Shown piece after piece: positions 27,456 through 36,016 of a DNA stretch of 64,000 nt (position 1 is its first letter; every line of letters begins with the position of its first letter). The stretch covers positions 248,001 through 312,000 of the forward strand of contig NZ_JAACFU010000005.1 in assembly GCF_029051725.1 (NCBI RefSeq). Reading direction: 5' to 3'. The notes below the pieces were generated by a model that saw nothing but the letters and a program-made list of their open reading frames with translations, was not told the origin of the DNA and made no database searches. The translations under genes were made by a program, and so were the position numbers. The DNA comes from Bradyrhizobium sp. CSS354. Lineage in GTDB: Bacteria; Pseudomonadota; Alphaproteobacteria; Rhizobiales; Xanthobacteraceae.

Positions 27456-28460
27456 ATGAGTTCCACAGGATCTGCACCGGCAAAGGCCGGCTTGCGCGTC
27501 GGCGTCATTGGCGCCGGTGTGATGGGCAGCAACCACGCGCGCGTGCTTGCGGGTCTTCCCGGCGTCAGCCTCGTCGGCGTCGTCGATCCTTCGCCGGCAC
27601 ATCGCACCCGGGCGATGGAGCTTGCCAATTGCGCGAGCTTCGAGACGCTCGACCAGCTGCTGGCCGAAGGCGTCGATGCGGTCACCATCGCGGCGCCGAC
27701 CCATCTGCATCACGAGGTCTCGCTCGCCTGCATCGCCAAGAACATCCACGTGCTGGTCGAGAAGCCGATTGCGTCCACGGTCGCGGAAGGCCGCGAGATC
27801 GTCACGGCTGCGCAAAAGGCCGGCGTGACGCTGATGGTCGGCCATGTCGAGCGCTTCAATCCGGCGGTCGCCGCCGTCAAGCAGGCGATCGCGGGCGAGG
27901 ATATTCTGTCGATCGCGATCACGCGCGTCGGCCCGTTCCCGCCCCGCATGTCCAATGTCGGCGTCGTCATCGATCTTGCCGTGCACGACATCGACCTGAT
28001 CCGCTGGTTCACCGAATCCGACATCGTCGAGGTGCAGCCGCAATTGTCGAGTGCGGTCGCCGAGCGCGAGGACATCGCGCTCTTGCAGTTCCGCACCGCC
28101 AACGGCGTGCTCGCGCACATCAACACCAACTGGCTGACGCCGTTCAAGGCACGCAGCGTCACGGTCGCGACCCGCGGCAAATACGTGATGGGCGATCTCT
28201 TGACGCGCCAGGTCACCGAATGTTTCGGCTTCAAGCCTGACGGCAGCTATTCGATGCGGCATCTGCCAGTCGGCCATGACGAGCCGCTCCGCGCCGAGCT
28301 GATCGCGTTCCTCAAGGCCGTGCGTCATGGCGAGACGCCGGCGGTCACCGGCGACGAAGGCGTCGCCAGCCTCGAGATCGCGACGCAGTGCCTGGAAACG
28401 CCGTCCCGCCCCGCAGCCTCGTCGTCTGCCCGCAAGGGTCCGCGCCGCGTTGCCGGCTGA
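27456..28460 (+). CDS. Gfo/Idh/MocA oxidoreductase, GnnA-like candidate
   Basis: NAD-dependent sugar dehydrogenase of 334 residues. The Rossmann motif GVIGAGVMGSNHARV is followed by EKPIA (the conserved EKP Lys) and VIDLAVHDIDLIRWF, where His and Asp form the active-site region. It is followed 33 bases later by a DegT-type aminotransferase. This pairing matches GnnA/GnnB, which oxidise UDP-GlcNAc at C3 and transaminate it to UDP-GlcNAc3N for lipid A, and also WlbA/WlbC-type O-antigen pairs. The GnnA reading is favoured because Bradyrhizobium lipid A is built on GlcN3N. Confidence 0.8.
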   Translation: MSSTGSAPAKAGLRVGVIGAGVMGSNHARVLAGLPGVSLVGVVDPSPAHRTRAMELANCASFETLDQLLAEGVDAVTIAAPTHLHHEVSLACIAKNIHVLVEKPIASTVAEGREIVTAAQKAGVTLMVGHVERFNPAVAAVKQAIAGEDILSIAITRVGPFPPRMSNVGVVIDLAVHDIDLIRWFTESDIVEVQPQLSSAVAEREDIALLQFRTANGVLAHINTNWLTPFKARSVTVATRGKYVMGDLLTRQVTECFGFKPDGSYSMRHLPVGHDEPLRAELIAFLKAVRHGETPAVTGDEGVASLEIATQCLETPSRPAASSSARKGPRRVAG

Positions 28461-28493
28461 ACTCTTTCCATGTCGACCAGCCAAGAAGGCGCC

Positions 28494-29645
28494 ATGAACC
28501 AGCATCTGCGTTCCGAACCCATTCCCTTTATCGACGTCGCCTCGCAGCGCCGCCGGCTCGGCGACTCGCTCGATGCCGCCGTGAAGCGGGTTCTCGATCA
28601 TTGCCAGTTCGTCAACGGCCCTGAAGTCGCCGAGCTCGAGAAGCAGCTTGCCGCCTATTGCGGCGCCAAGCACGTCATCGGCTGCGCCAGCGGCACCGAT
28701 GCGATCCTGATGGTGATGATGGCGAAGAATGTCGGGCCGGGCGACGCCGTGCTGTGCCCGTCCTTCACCTTCATCGCGACCGCGTCGCCGGTGGCGCGGA
28801 CCGGCGCGACGCCGGTTTACGTCGACGTCGACGAGACCACCTTCAACATGAGCCCGGAATCGCTCAAGCGCGGCATCGCGACGGCCCGCAAGGCCGGCCT
28901 CAAGCCGGTCGCGGTCATTCCGGTCGATTTGTTCGGACAGCCCGCCGATCACGACGCCATCGCCGACATCGCCAAGGCCGAAGGCCTGTTCGTGCTCGAC
29001 GACGCCGCGCAAGGTTTTGGCGCGAGCTACAAGGGTCGCAAGCTTGGCACCTTTGGGCTCGCCACCGCGACCAGCTTCTTTCCCGCAAAGCCGCTCGGCT
29101 GCTTCGGCGACGGCGGTGCGATCTTCACCGATGACGACGAGCTCGCGGCGACGCTGCGCAGCATCCGCGTGCACGGGCAGGGCGTCGACAAATACGACAA
29201 CGTCCGCCTCGGCCTGACCGGCCGGCTCGACACCATGCAGGCCGCGATCCTGATCGAGAAGCTGAAGATCTTCGACGACGAGATCGCCGCCCGCAACAAG
29301 GTCGCCGAGCGCTACGCACGAGGCCTCAGCAATGTGGTCACCGTGCCGCGCGTGGCTCCCGGCAATACGTCGGTCTGGGCGCAGTACACGATCCGCCTCC
29401 CTAAGGGTACCGACCGCGACGGCTTTGCCGCCGCGCTGAAGGCGCAGGGCGTGCCGACGGCGATCTATTACGGCAAGTCGATGCATCAGCAGACCGCCTA
29501 CAAGCAGTACCCGGTCGCCGAGGGCGGCCTGCCGGGCTGCGAGAGCCTGTCGCAGGATGTCATCAGCCTGCCGATGCATGCCTACCTGACCGAAGCCGAT
29601 CAGGAGCGAATCATCGCGGCCGTACGCGGCGCGCTTTCAGCCTGA
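28494..29645 (+). CDS. DegT/DnrJ/EryC1/StrS aminotransferase, GnnB-like candidate
   Basis: PLP-dependent sugar aminotransferase of 383 residues. Segments: IPFIDVASQRRRLGDSLD, GCASGTDAILMVMMAKNVGPGD (PLP phosphate site), DDAAQGFGASYKG, and SFFPAKPLGCFGDGGAI with the PLP-binding Lys. The ATG at 28494 has AAGG upstream; an in-frame ATG at 28470 has no ribosome site. It would aminate the 3-keto product of the preceding oxidoreductase. The sugar is inferred from gene pairing and not visible in the sequence. Confidence 0.85.
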   Translation: MNQHLRSEPIPFIDVASQRRRLGDSLDAAVKRVLDHCQFVNGPEVAELEKQLAAYCGAKHVIGCASGTDAILMVMMAKNVGPGDAVLCPSFTFIATASPVARTGATPVYVDVDETTFNMSPESLKRGIATARKAGLKPVAVIPVDLFGQPADHDAIADIAKAEGLFVLDDAAQGFGASYKGRKLGTFGLATATSFFPAKPLGCFGDGGAIFTDDDELAATLRSIRVHGQGVDKYDNVRLGLTGRLDTMQAAILIEKLKIFDDEIAARNKVAERYARGLSNVVTVPRVAPGNTSVWAQYTIRLPKGTDRDGFAAALKAQGVPTAIYYGKSMHQQTAYKQYPVAEGGLPGCESLSQDVISLPMHAYLTEADQERIIAAVRGALSA

Positions 29646-29657
29646 TTTCGCTGTTCT

Positions 29658-29811
29658 TGCCCTCTCCCCTTGTGGGAGAGGGTGGCTCGCCGCAAAGCGG
29701 CGAGACGGGTGAGGGGTCTCTCTCCGCCCGGAATGCGCGGGGAGAGACCCCTCACCCCAATGAGTTTGCGTCTACTTGCGGCGCTGCCCTCTCCCACAAG
29801 GGGAGAGGGCA
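29658..29811. repeat. Nested palindromic intergenic repeat
   Basis: The outer arms TGCCCTCTCCCCTTGTGGGA and its complement at 29785-29811 enclose a second inverted pair (GGGTGAGGGGTCTCTCTCC / GGAGAGACCCCTCACCCC). The 150-base unit lies in the 227-bp gap before murJ and is typical of dispersed alphaproteobacterial palindromic elements. It could fold as a long RNA hairpin and affect read-through into murJ. Confidence 0.75.
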
Positions 29812-29872
29812 CAGCAATGCGCATTCGCAAGATGCAATCGACCTCTGTTCGATAAGCCTCTAAAACAGACGC

Positions 29873-31399
29873 ATGCTCGGACGTATCTTCACGGTTGGTG
29901 GTTACACGCTGCTCTCGCGGCTGACGGGGTTTGCCCGCGACATCATGCTCGCGGCGATTCTCGGCGCCGGCCCCGTGGCCGACGCCTTTTTCGTGGCGCT
30001 GCGGCTGCCCAACCATTTCCGTGCGATCTTTGCCGAGGGCGCCTTCAACGCCGCCTGGGTGCCGGCCTATGCGCACGTCCATGGCGAGCGCGGGGAGGGG
30101 GCGGCAAGGTTGTTCGCCGACCGCATCTTCACGCTGCTGCTGGCCTCGCAGGTGATTCTGCTGATCGTCGCCTGGTTGTTCATGCCGCAGGCCATGAGCA
30201 TTTTGGCGCCCGGCTTTTCCGAGGACGCCGAGCAGCGCAGGCTCGCGATCGAGCTGACCCGGATCACCTTTCCCTATCTGCTGCTGATCACGCTGGTGAC
30301 GCTCTACGGCGGCATGCTCAACGTGATGCAGCGCTTTGCCAGCGCCGCGGCCGCGTCGATCTTCCTCAACATCTCGATGATGATGACGCTGGCAATCGCC
30401 GCCTGGTTTCCCAGCGCGGGCCACGCTGCCGCCTGGGGCGTCCTCATCTCCGGCTTCCTGCAATATGCCCTGCTCGCCGGCGATCTCGCCCGCCATGGCG
30501 GCCTGCCGCGCTTTGCGCCACTCAAGCTCGACGAAGACGTCCGCGCATTCTTTAGGGCGTTGGGACCTGCGACGCTGGGCTCGATGGGCACGCAGCTCGC
30601 GCTGTTTGCCGACACCATCATCGCGACCTTCCTGCCCGCGGGCGCGTTGTCGGCGCTGTATTATGCCGACCGTCTCAACCAGCTCCCGATCGGCGTGATC
30701 GGCATTGCCATCGGTACGGTGCTGCTGCCGGAGATGTCGCGGCGGATCACGGCCAACGACCATGACGGCGCGATGAAGGCGCAGCGCCGTGCGTTCGATT
30801 TCACGCTGCTGTTCTCGGTGCCGTTCGTCGCCGCCTTCCTCACCGTCCCCGACGCGATCATGCGCGCGTTGTTCGCCCGCGGGGCGTTCTCGAAAGCCGA
30901 TGCCGCCGCCGCAGGCGCCACGCTCGCGGCCTATGCCATCGGTCTCATCCCCTTCGTGCTGATCCGCAGCGCGGTCGCGACCTTCTATGCGCGCAAGGAT
31001 ACGGCGACGCCGGTTCGCGCCTCCCTGACCGGCATCGCAGTCAACGTCGCCCTCAAGGTCGCCTTGATGGGATCGCTGGCCCAGATCGGGCTTGCGCTTG
31101 CCACTGCCGTCGGCGTCTGGACCAATCTGCTGCTGGTGCTGTTCTTCGCGGTGCGGCGAGGCTTTCTCGTGCTGGACCGCGCCTGGCTATTGTCGCTCGC
31201 CAAATTCCTGCTGACCGGGATCATCCTGGCCGCTGCCTTCTGGCTCATCGCGCGCTTCGGCGGTCCTTCGTTCGGCTCGATGCACTTCCGGGACGAATTG
31301 ACGCTGCTTCTGCTGGCCGTCGGGGGCACGATCGTCTATGGGCTCGCCATCCTCGCGCTGTTCGGCCGCCGCTGGCTGGTCTCGCTGGTGCGGGGTTAA
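29873..31399 (+). CDS. murJ: Lipid II flippase MurJ (MviN)
   Basis: MOP-superfamily flippase of 508 residues with 14 predicted helices, moving lipid II across the inner membrane for peptidoglycan synthesis. The N-terminus MLGRIFTVGGYTLLSRLTGF and the segments FVALRLPNHFRAIFAEGAFN, SALYYADRLNQLPIGVIGIA and TVLLPEMSR are strongly diagnostic. It is separated from the aminotransferase gene by the nested palindromic repeat, so it probably has its own promoter. Confidence 0.96.
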   Translation: MLGRIFTVGGYTLLSRLTGFARDIMLAAILGAGPVADAFFVALRLPNHFRAIFAEGAFNAAWVPAYAHVHGERGEGAARLFADRIFTLLLASQVILLIVAWLFMPQAMSILAPGFSEDAEQRRLAIELTRITFPYLLLITLVTLYGGMLNVMQRFASAAAASIFLNISMMMTLAIAAWFPSAGHAAAWGVLISGFLQYALLAGDLARHGGLPRFAPLKLDEDVRAFFRALGPATLGSMGTQLALFADTIIATFLPAGALSALYYADRLNQLPIGVIGIAIGTVLLPEMSRRITANDHDGAMKAQRRAFDFTLLFSVPFVAAFLTVPDAIMRALFARGAFSKADAAAAGATLAAYAIGLIPFVLIRSAVATFYARKDTATPVRASLTGIAVNVALKVALMGSLAQIGLALATAVGVWTNLLLVLFFAVRRGFLVLDRAWLLSLAKFLLTGIILAAAFWLIARFGGPSFGSMHFRDELTLLLLAVGGTIVYGLAILALFGRRWLVSLVRG

Positions 31400-31560
31400 C
31401 TTTTTCCTATTTTCAACGCATTGACGGCTCGACCTTGTCGGCACGGGCCAGTCTCGATCGTCCTTGGATGGACACATCTCGGAAGTGCTGGATGAACCCT
31501 GCACAATTGACGTGATGCCGTCACCTCGAGCCGGCAAAAATCGAACCAGGAGCACTGTTT

Positions 31561-31977
31561 ATGAGGATCACCGTAGAAACCAACGTAGCAGCCCCCATCG
31601 ATCAGGTCTGGCGCGCTTATACGACGCCGGCCGACATCATGAAGTGGAACGCCGCGTCCGACGATTGGCATACGACCAAGGCGACTGTCGACCTGCGAGA
31701 AGGCGGTGTCTTCTCATCGCGCATGGAGGCCAAGGACGGCAGCATGGGCTTTGACTTCGCCGGTACCTACACGAAAATCATCGAGCACAAGCGGATCGAA
31801 TATTCGTTCGGCGAGCGAAAAGCTGAAGTCGAGTTTGTGCCCGGCCCGAAGGGCATTCTCGTCCGCGTGGTCTTCGATGGCGAATCGACGCATTCGGTCG
31901 AGCAGCAGCAAGGCGGTTGGCAGGCAATCCTCGACAACTTCGCACGATACGTGGAAGCGAAGCAGAAGAAGTCGTGA
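31561..31977 (+). CDS. SRPBCC (AHSA1/START-like) family protein
   Basis: Cytoplasmic hydrophobic-pocket protein of 138 residues. The opening MRITVETNVAAPIDQVWRAY and ADIMKWNAASDDWHT, and the closing HSVEQQQGGWQAILDNFARY, are typical of the AHSA1/activator-of-Hsp90-like SRPBCC group. It binds a small ligand or client protein; no neighbour suggests which. The gap to murJ is about 160 bases and holds no recognisable feature. Confidence 0.85.
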   Translation: MRITVETNVAAPIDQVWRAYTTPADIMKWNAASDDWHTTKATVDLREGGVFSSRMEAKDGSMGFDFAGTYTKIIEHKRIEYSFGERKAEVEFVPGPKGILVRVVFDGESTHSVEQQQGGWQAILDNFARYVEAKQKKS

Positions 31978-32087
31978 AGACCGTTTAAGGGGGAAGAAAG
32001 CGCCAGAGTAAGGTGCTCGCCCCCAGGATGTGACGGACGACCATACATCCCTTTGATATCGCGCAGTGGCTGTGGTATTGGCGTCTC

Positions 32088-32165
32088 ATGATCAAATCGT
32101 CGCGCAAACTCAACCGCAACCACATGACCCGCTTCGGCTGGGCCCTGGAAGGAGTCGCGCGCTAG
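32088..32165 (+). CDS. Possible 25-residue ORF upstream of a terminator
   Basis: ATG to TAG encodes MIKSSRKLNRNHMTRFGWAL and five more residues, a basic peptide. No ribosome site is evident. It ends 26 bases before a strong terminator in an otherwise gene-free stretch (31978-32263). It may be a leader peptide, part of a small RNA, or chance. Confidence 0.2.
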   Translation: MIKSSRKLNRNHMTRFGWALEGVAR

Positions 32166-32190
32166 AATTCGACGACGACATCTTTTCACC

Positions 32191-32221
32191 AGGCCCCGCC
32201 GGCATCGGACGGGGCCTTTTG
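32191..32221 (+). terminator. Rho-independent terminator
   Basis: AGGCCCCG-CCGGCATCGGA-CGGGGCCTTTTG forms a GC stem followed by T4. No annotated gene ends directly before it (SRPBCC ends 214 bases upstream), which implies a short transcript in 31978-32190. Confidence 0.7.
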
Positions 32222-32263
32222 TTTGGCCACGCTTCCCTGCCGGCACAACAGCAGGAGCGTCCG

Positions 32264-32542
32264 ATGCCACCCCAACAGACGAACATCACATCCGAGGCCG
32301 AGGGGCTTCCCCTCGAGCTCGCATCAGCGTGGAGCGTCCCAGGTTTGCTCGCGCAATACTGGCGTGCGCTTCAGGAGTGGCGCTGGCGGCAGCGCCCACA
32401 AATCGCCTTGCAGGACCTGAGTGACAGGGAGCTGATGGACATCGGCTTGACCCGTGGCGAGGTCGACTACATCTCGCCTGAACGAACTATCGATAGGTTG
32501 AGGGATCACGCCACGCACCTATGGAGCCGCGCGGGAATGTAA
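32264..32542 (+). CDS. DUF1127 domain protein
   Basis: Small protein of 92 residues. The C-terminal half carries the DUF1127 (YjiS-like) signature: an aromatic-rich helix (YWRALQEWRWRQRP) and then ALQDLSDRELMDIGLTRGEV with the LSD-xx-L-xDIGL pattern. AGGAG lies 8 bases before the chosen ATG. In other alphaproteobacteria DUF1127 proteins affect RNA turnover, phosphate or carbon metabolism and stress survival. It follows the terminator, so it is a separate transcript. Confidence 0.85.
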   Translation: MPPQQTNITSEAEGLPLELASAWSVPGLLAQYWRALQEWRWRQRPQIALQDLSDRELMDIGLTRGEVDYISPERTIDRLRDHATHLWSRAGM

Positions 32543-32820
32543 ATGTTCAGTCATCCAAAGCGGACATGCGCCTTGTGAGCAAGCAGTCGTCAGCACGCCT
32601 GCTTGTTCTCAGGCGTGCACCGCGGGGTGGGTTCGGCAACTATCATGCCATCAAGCGGACCGATCCTCACAGCGAAATGACCGAGTTGCGGCTCTTCCGT
32701 TCCATCCTGCTCTGACATGTGAGGGCGGTGGACGGTTTTCGCATTGCTAAACCCGTTTGCCTTGCCAGTTTTTCCACGGCAATATGCCGGCAAAACAACC
32801 ATGCGAAACGGGATGAGAAA

Positions 32821-35130
32821 ATGGCAGCCCCTATCAAGTTCGGCGTCGGCCAAAGCGTGTTGCGCAAGGAGGATGACGCGCTGATCCGCGGCAAGGGCCG
32901 CTATACCGACGATTATGCGCCGCAGGCCGCGCTTCGCTGCCTGATGCTGCGCTCGCCGCACGCGCATGCCAAATACACCATCGATGCGAGCCGCGCCCGC
33001 ACCCTTCCCGGCGTCGCGCTGATCCTGACCGCAGATGACGTTGGGGATCTCGGCAATCTGCCCTGCCTGTTCAATCTCGAGACCGATCCCTTCACCGGGC
33101 CGCCTTACCCAATCCTCGCCAAGGACGAGGTGCGCCATGTCGGCGATTCCATCGCCTTCGTGGTGGCCGAGACCATCGACCAGGCCCGCGACGCGATCGA
33201 GGCGATCGACGTCAAATGGAGCCCGCTGCCGGCAGTGACCGGCGTCGTCAACGCCGTGAAGAAGGGCGCGCCGCAGGTCTGGCCGGACAAGCCCGGCAAC
33301 GTGCTGTTCGACGTCTCGATCGGCGACAAGAAAGCGACCGAAGCGGCGTTCGCCAAGGCGCATGCGGTGGCCGAGATCTCGATCGTCAATCCGCGCGTCG
33401 TCGCGAACTTCATGGAAACGCGCGCAGCGGTGTGCGAATACGACGCCAAGCGCGACCATCTGACGCTGACGGTCGGCAGCCAGGGCAGCCATCGGCTGCG
33501 CGATATCCTCTGTCAGAACGTGCTCAACATCCCGACCGACAAGATGCGGGTGATCTGCCCCGACGTCGGCGGCGGCTTCGGCACCAAGCTGTTTCCCTAT
33601 CGGGAATACGCCCTCCTGGCGGTCGCCGCGCGCAAGCTGAAGAAGGCGGTGAAATGGGCGGCCGATCGCACCGAGCATTTCATGGGCGACGCGCAGGGCC
33701 GTGACAACGTCACCACCGCGAAGATGGCGCTGGCCGAGGACGGCAAGTTCCTCGCGATGGATTGCGACCTGATGGGTGACATGGGCGCGTATCTGTCGAC
33801 CTTCGGGCCCTATATCCCGCATGGCGGCGCCGGCATGCTGCCGGGCCTCTACGACATCCAGGCGTTCCATTGCCGGGTGCGGACCATCTTTACCAACAGC
33901 GTGCCGGTCGACGCCTATCGCGGCGCCGGGCGGCCTGAGGCTGCTTACGTCATCGAACGTCTCGTGGACGCCTGCGCGCGAAAACTCGACATGGGGCCGG
34001 ATGCCATCCGCCGCAAGAATTTCATCCAGCCGAAGGCGCTGCCCTACAAGACGGCGACCGGCAAGGTCTACGATTCCGGCGACTTCGCCGCGCATCTGAA
34101 GCGCGCGATGGAGATCGCCGAGTGGAAGGAGTTTGGCAAGCGCGCCAAGGCGGCCAAGAAGAATGGTCTGATCCGCGGCATCGGACTTGCGAGCTATGTC
34201 GAGGTTTGCGGCACCATGGGCGAGGAGACCGCCAATGTGCGGATGGACCCCAATGGCGATATCACCGTCCTGATCGGCACCCAGTCGAGCGGACAGGGCC
34301 ATCAGACCGCCTATGCGCAGATCGTTGCCGAGCAGTTCGGCGTTGCGCCCGAGCGCGTGCACGTCCACCAGGGCGACACCGACATGATCGCCACCGGACT
34401 CGGGACCGGCGGCTCGGCTTCGATCCCGTCAGGCGGTGTCAGCGTCGAGCGTGCGACCCGCGAACTTGGCGCGCGGCTCAAGGAGATCGCGGCGCAGGCG
34501 CTGGAAGCCAGCGCCGGCGACCTCGAGATTACCGATGGCCTGGTGCGCATCGCCGGCACCGACCGTTCGATCTCGTTCGCCGATCTGGCCAAGCGTCCCG
34601 GCGTCGATCCGTCGAAGCTCAATGCGAGCGCGACCTTCGCCAGCGCCGACGGCACTTATCCGAACGGCACACACGTCGCGGAGGTCGAGATCGATCCGGC
34701 CACCGGCATCATCAAAATCGTCAACTACGTGATCGTCGACGATTTCGGCATGACGCTCAATCCGCTGCTGCTGGCCGGCCAGGTCCATGGCGGCGCCATG
34801 CAGGGCATCGGGCAGGCGTTGATGGAGCAGGCGGTCTATGGCGCGGGCGACGGCCAACTCGTCACCGCGACCTTCATGGACTATGCGCTGCCGCGCGCGG
34901 CGGACGGGCCGGACTTCGTGTTCGAGACGGCCAACGTTCCCTGCAAGACCAATCCGCTGGGGGTGAAGGGCGCGGGCGAAGCCGGTGCGATCGGGTCCTG
35001 CCCGGCGGTCGTCAATGCCATCGTCGACGGGCTCTGGCGCGAATACAAGATCGACCACATCGACATGCCGGCGACCCCGGAGCGGGTGTGGATCGCCGTC
35101 AACGAGCACCATCGCCGTCACAGCCTGTGA
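32821..35130 (+). CDS. CoxL-like molybdenum hydroxylase large subunit (form II)
   Basis: Molybdopterin-binding large subunit of 769 residues, related to aerobic CO dehydrogenase. The first segment FGVGQSVLRKEDDALIRGKG and later VICPDVGGGFGTKLFPYRE, VDAYRGAGRPEAAYVIERL and NPLGVKGAGEAGAIGSCPAV are diagnostic. The active-site loop AYRGAGR near residue 364 is the form II type, not the AYXCSFR of true CO dehydrogenase, so the substrate is probably another aldehyde or heterocycle. No medium (FAD) or small (2Fe-2S) subunit gene lies nearby, which is unusual. Confidence 0.9.
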   Translation: MAAPIKFGVGQSVLRKEDDALIRGKGRYTDDYAPQAALRCLMLRSPHAHAKYTIDASRARTLPGVALILTADDVGDLGNLPCLFNLETDPFTGPPYPILAKDEVRHVGDSIAFVVAETIDQARDAIEAIDVKWSPLPAVTGVVNAVKKGAPQVWPDKPGNVLFDVSIGDKKATEAAFAKAHAVAEISIVNPRVVANFMETRAAVCEYDAKRDHLTLTVGSQGSHRLRDILCQNVLNIPTDKMRVICPDVGGGFGTKLFPYREYALLAVAARKLKKAVKWAADRTEHFMGDAQGRDNVTTAKMALAEDGKFLAMDCDLMGDMGAYLSTFGPYIPHGGAGMLPGLYDIQAFHCRVRTIFTNSVPVDAYRGAGRPEAAYVIERLVDACARKLDMGPDAIRRKNFIQPKALPYKTATGKVYDSGDFAAHLKRAMEIAEWKEFGKRAKAAKKNGLIRGIGLASYVEVCGTMGEETANVRMDPNGDITVLIGTQSSGQGHQTAYAQIVAEQFGVAPERVHVHQGDTDMIATGLGTGGSASIPSGGVSVERATRELGARLKEIAAQALEASAGDLEITDGLVRIAGTDRSISFADLAKRPGVDPSKLNASATFASADGTYPNGTHVAEVEIDPATGIIKIVNYVIVDDFGMTLNPLLLAGQVHGGAMQGIGQALMEQAVYGAGDGQLVTATFMDYALPRAADGPDFVFETANVPCKTNPLGVKGAGEAGAIGSCPAVVNAIVDGLWREYKIDHIDMPATPERVWIAVNEHHRRHSL

Positions 35131-35234
35131 CAATTTTTCAGGGAATGAAATCTGCCAGGCGGTGTTGGCCCCATTGAGGGGTCAGCACGATCCTGCATCA
35201 AGGCGATCTTGCAGCAAGGAAAGGGATTTTGCGA

Positions 35235-35681
35235 ATGAAGCGAGTGTTGGTTGTTGGGGGCGCGCTTTTGCTCGGTATGGGCGCGGTTTGGGCACAACAG
35301 GACTCCGTCAAGGAGGTCCAGATGCTGATGAAGGGCAACGGCAAGAACGCCGGCGCGGTGGCGGCGATCGTCAAGGGCGAGAAGCCCTACGATCAGGCCA
35401 CGGTGGACAGCGCACTGGCGCAGTTCGAGGACACCGCCAAGAAGCTGCCGAACCTGTTTCCCGCGAGCGCCAAGGGCATGAAGCCCGAGGGCGACTACAG
35501 CGCCTCGCCGAAAGTGTGGGAGGACAAGGCCGGATTCGATGCCAAGGTCGCGAGCTTCGCCAAGGTCGTCGCCGAGGCCAAGGGCAAGATCAAGGATCTC
35601 GACTCGCTCAAGGCGAATTTTCCCGCGGTCGGCAAGGAATGCGGCGGCTGCCACGAAACGTTTCGCGTGAAGAACGGCTGA
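35235..35681 (+). CDS. Cytochrome c' / c-556 family protein
   Basis: Periplasmic four-helix haem protein of 148 residues. A signal peptide (MKRVLVVGGALLLGMGAVWA) precedes the mature protein, and a single haem site CGGCH lies 10 residues from the C-terminus, as in class II cytochromes c. It lies 104 bases after the CoxL-like gene, and an electron-transfer link to that enzyme is possible but unproven. An upstream in-frame TTG at 35229 is a weaker start than the ATG. Confidence 0.88.
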   Translation: MKRVLVVGGALLLGMGAVWAQQDSVKEVQMLMKGNGKNAGAVAAIVKGEKPYDQATVDSALAQFEDTAKKLPNLFPASAKGMKPEGDYSASPKVWEDKAGFDAKVASFAKVVAEAKGKIKDLDSLKANFPAVGKECGGCHETFRVKNG

Positions 35682-35691
35682 GGCAAAAATC

Positions 35692-35778
35692 GTAGCCCGG
35701 ATGGAGCGCAGCGCAATCCGGGAAATCCAATCGAGCTGACAGACTGCCCCGGATTGCGCTGCGCTCCATCCGGGCTAC
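35692..35778. repeat. Long palindromic repeat (REP-like)
   Basis: GTAGCCCGGATGGAGCGCAG and 11 more bases (35692-35722) pair almost perfectly with 35748-35778, around a 25-base loop. It lies directly after the cytochrome gene and before a terminator. This is a common dispersed type in rhizobial and other proteobacterial genomes. Confidence 0.8.
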
Positions 35779-35789
35779 TGGGAATCAAG

Positions 35790-35821
35790 AAGGGCGGCCT
35801 GCGAAAGCAGCCGCCCTTTTA
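35790..35821 (+). terminator. Rho-independent terminator
   Basis: AAGGGCGGC-CTGCGAAAGCA-GCCGCCCTT followed by TT, directly after the palindromic repeat behind the cytochrome c' gene. Confidence 0.8.
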
Positions 35822-36016
35822 ATTGCGTCGCGTGTCACCGCTGGAAATTCTGTTCGCAAGGCCTGACGGATCGCTGCCGGAGCAGCTATCTTTGCTCCAG
35901 CCGCCGCGGCATTGGCGTGAGCTTTTGACGCTGACGCATCTCGCTTCTGACTACGTCACGACATCAGGAGTTCCAATCCGCGGCGAGCACCTCAATCAGC
36001 AACAGCGAGACAAGCC

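Noticed and set aside
27288..29579. 763-residue open frame on the minus strand over the oxidoreductase and aminotransferase genes
   Set aside because: It is His/Asp/Arg-rich with no domain pattern and mirrors two clear GC3-biased genes; a high-GC antisense shadow.
9180..31399. Whole LPS block as a horizontally acquired island
   Set aside because: GC and codon use match the flanks except for 14.6-15.3 kb; no integrase, tRNA or flanking repeats were seen.
32821..35130. CoxL-like gene as evidence for CO oxidation
   Set aside because: The active-site loop is AYRGAGR (form II) rather than the AYXCSFR of true CO dehydrogenase, and CoxM and CoxS are absent.
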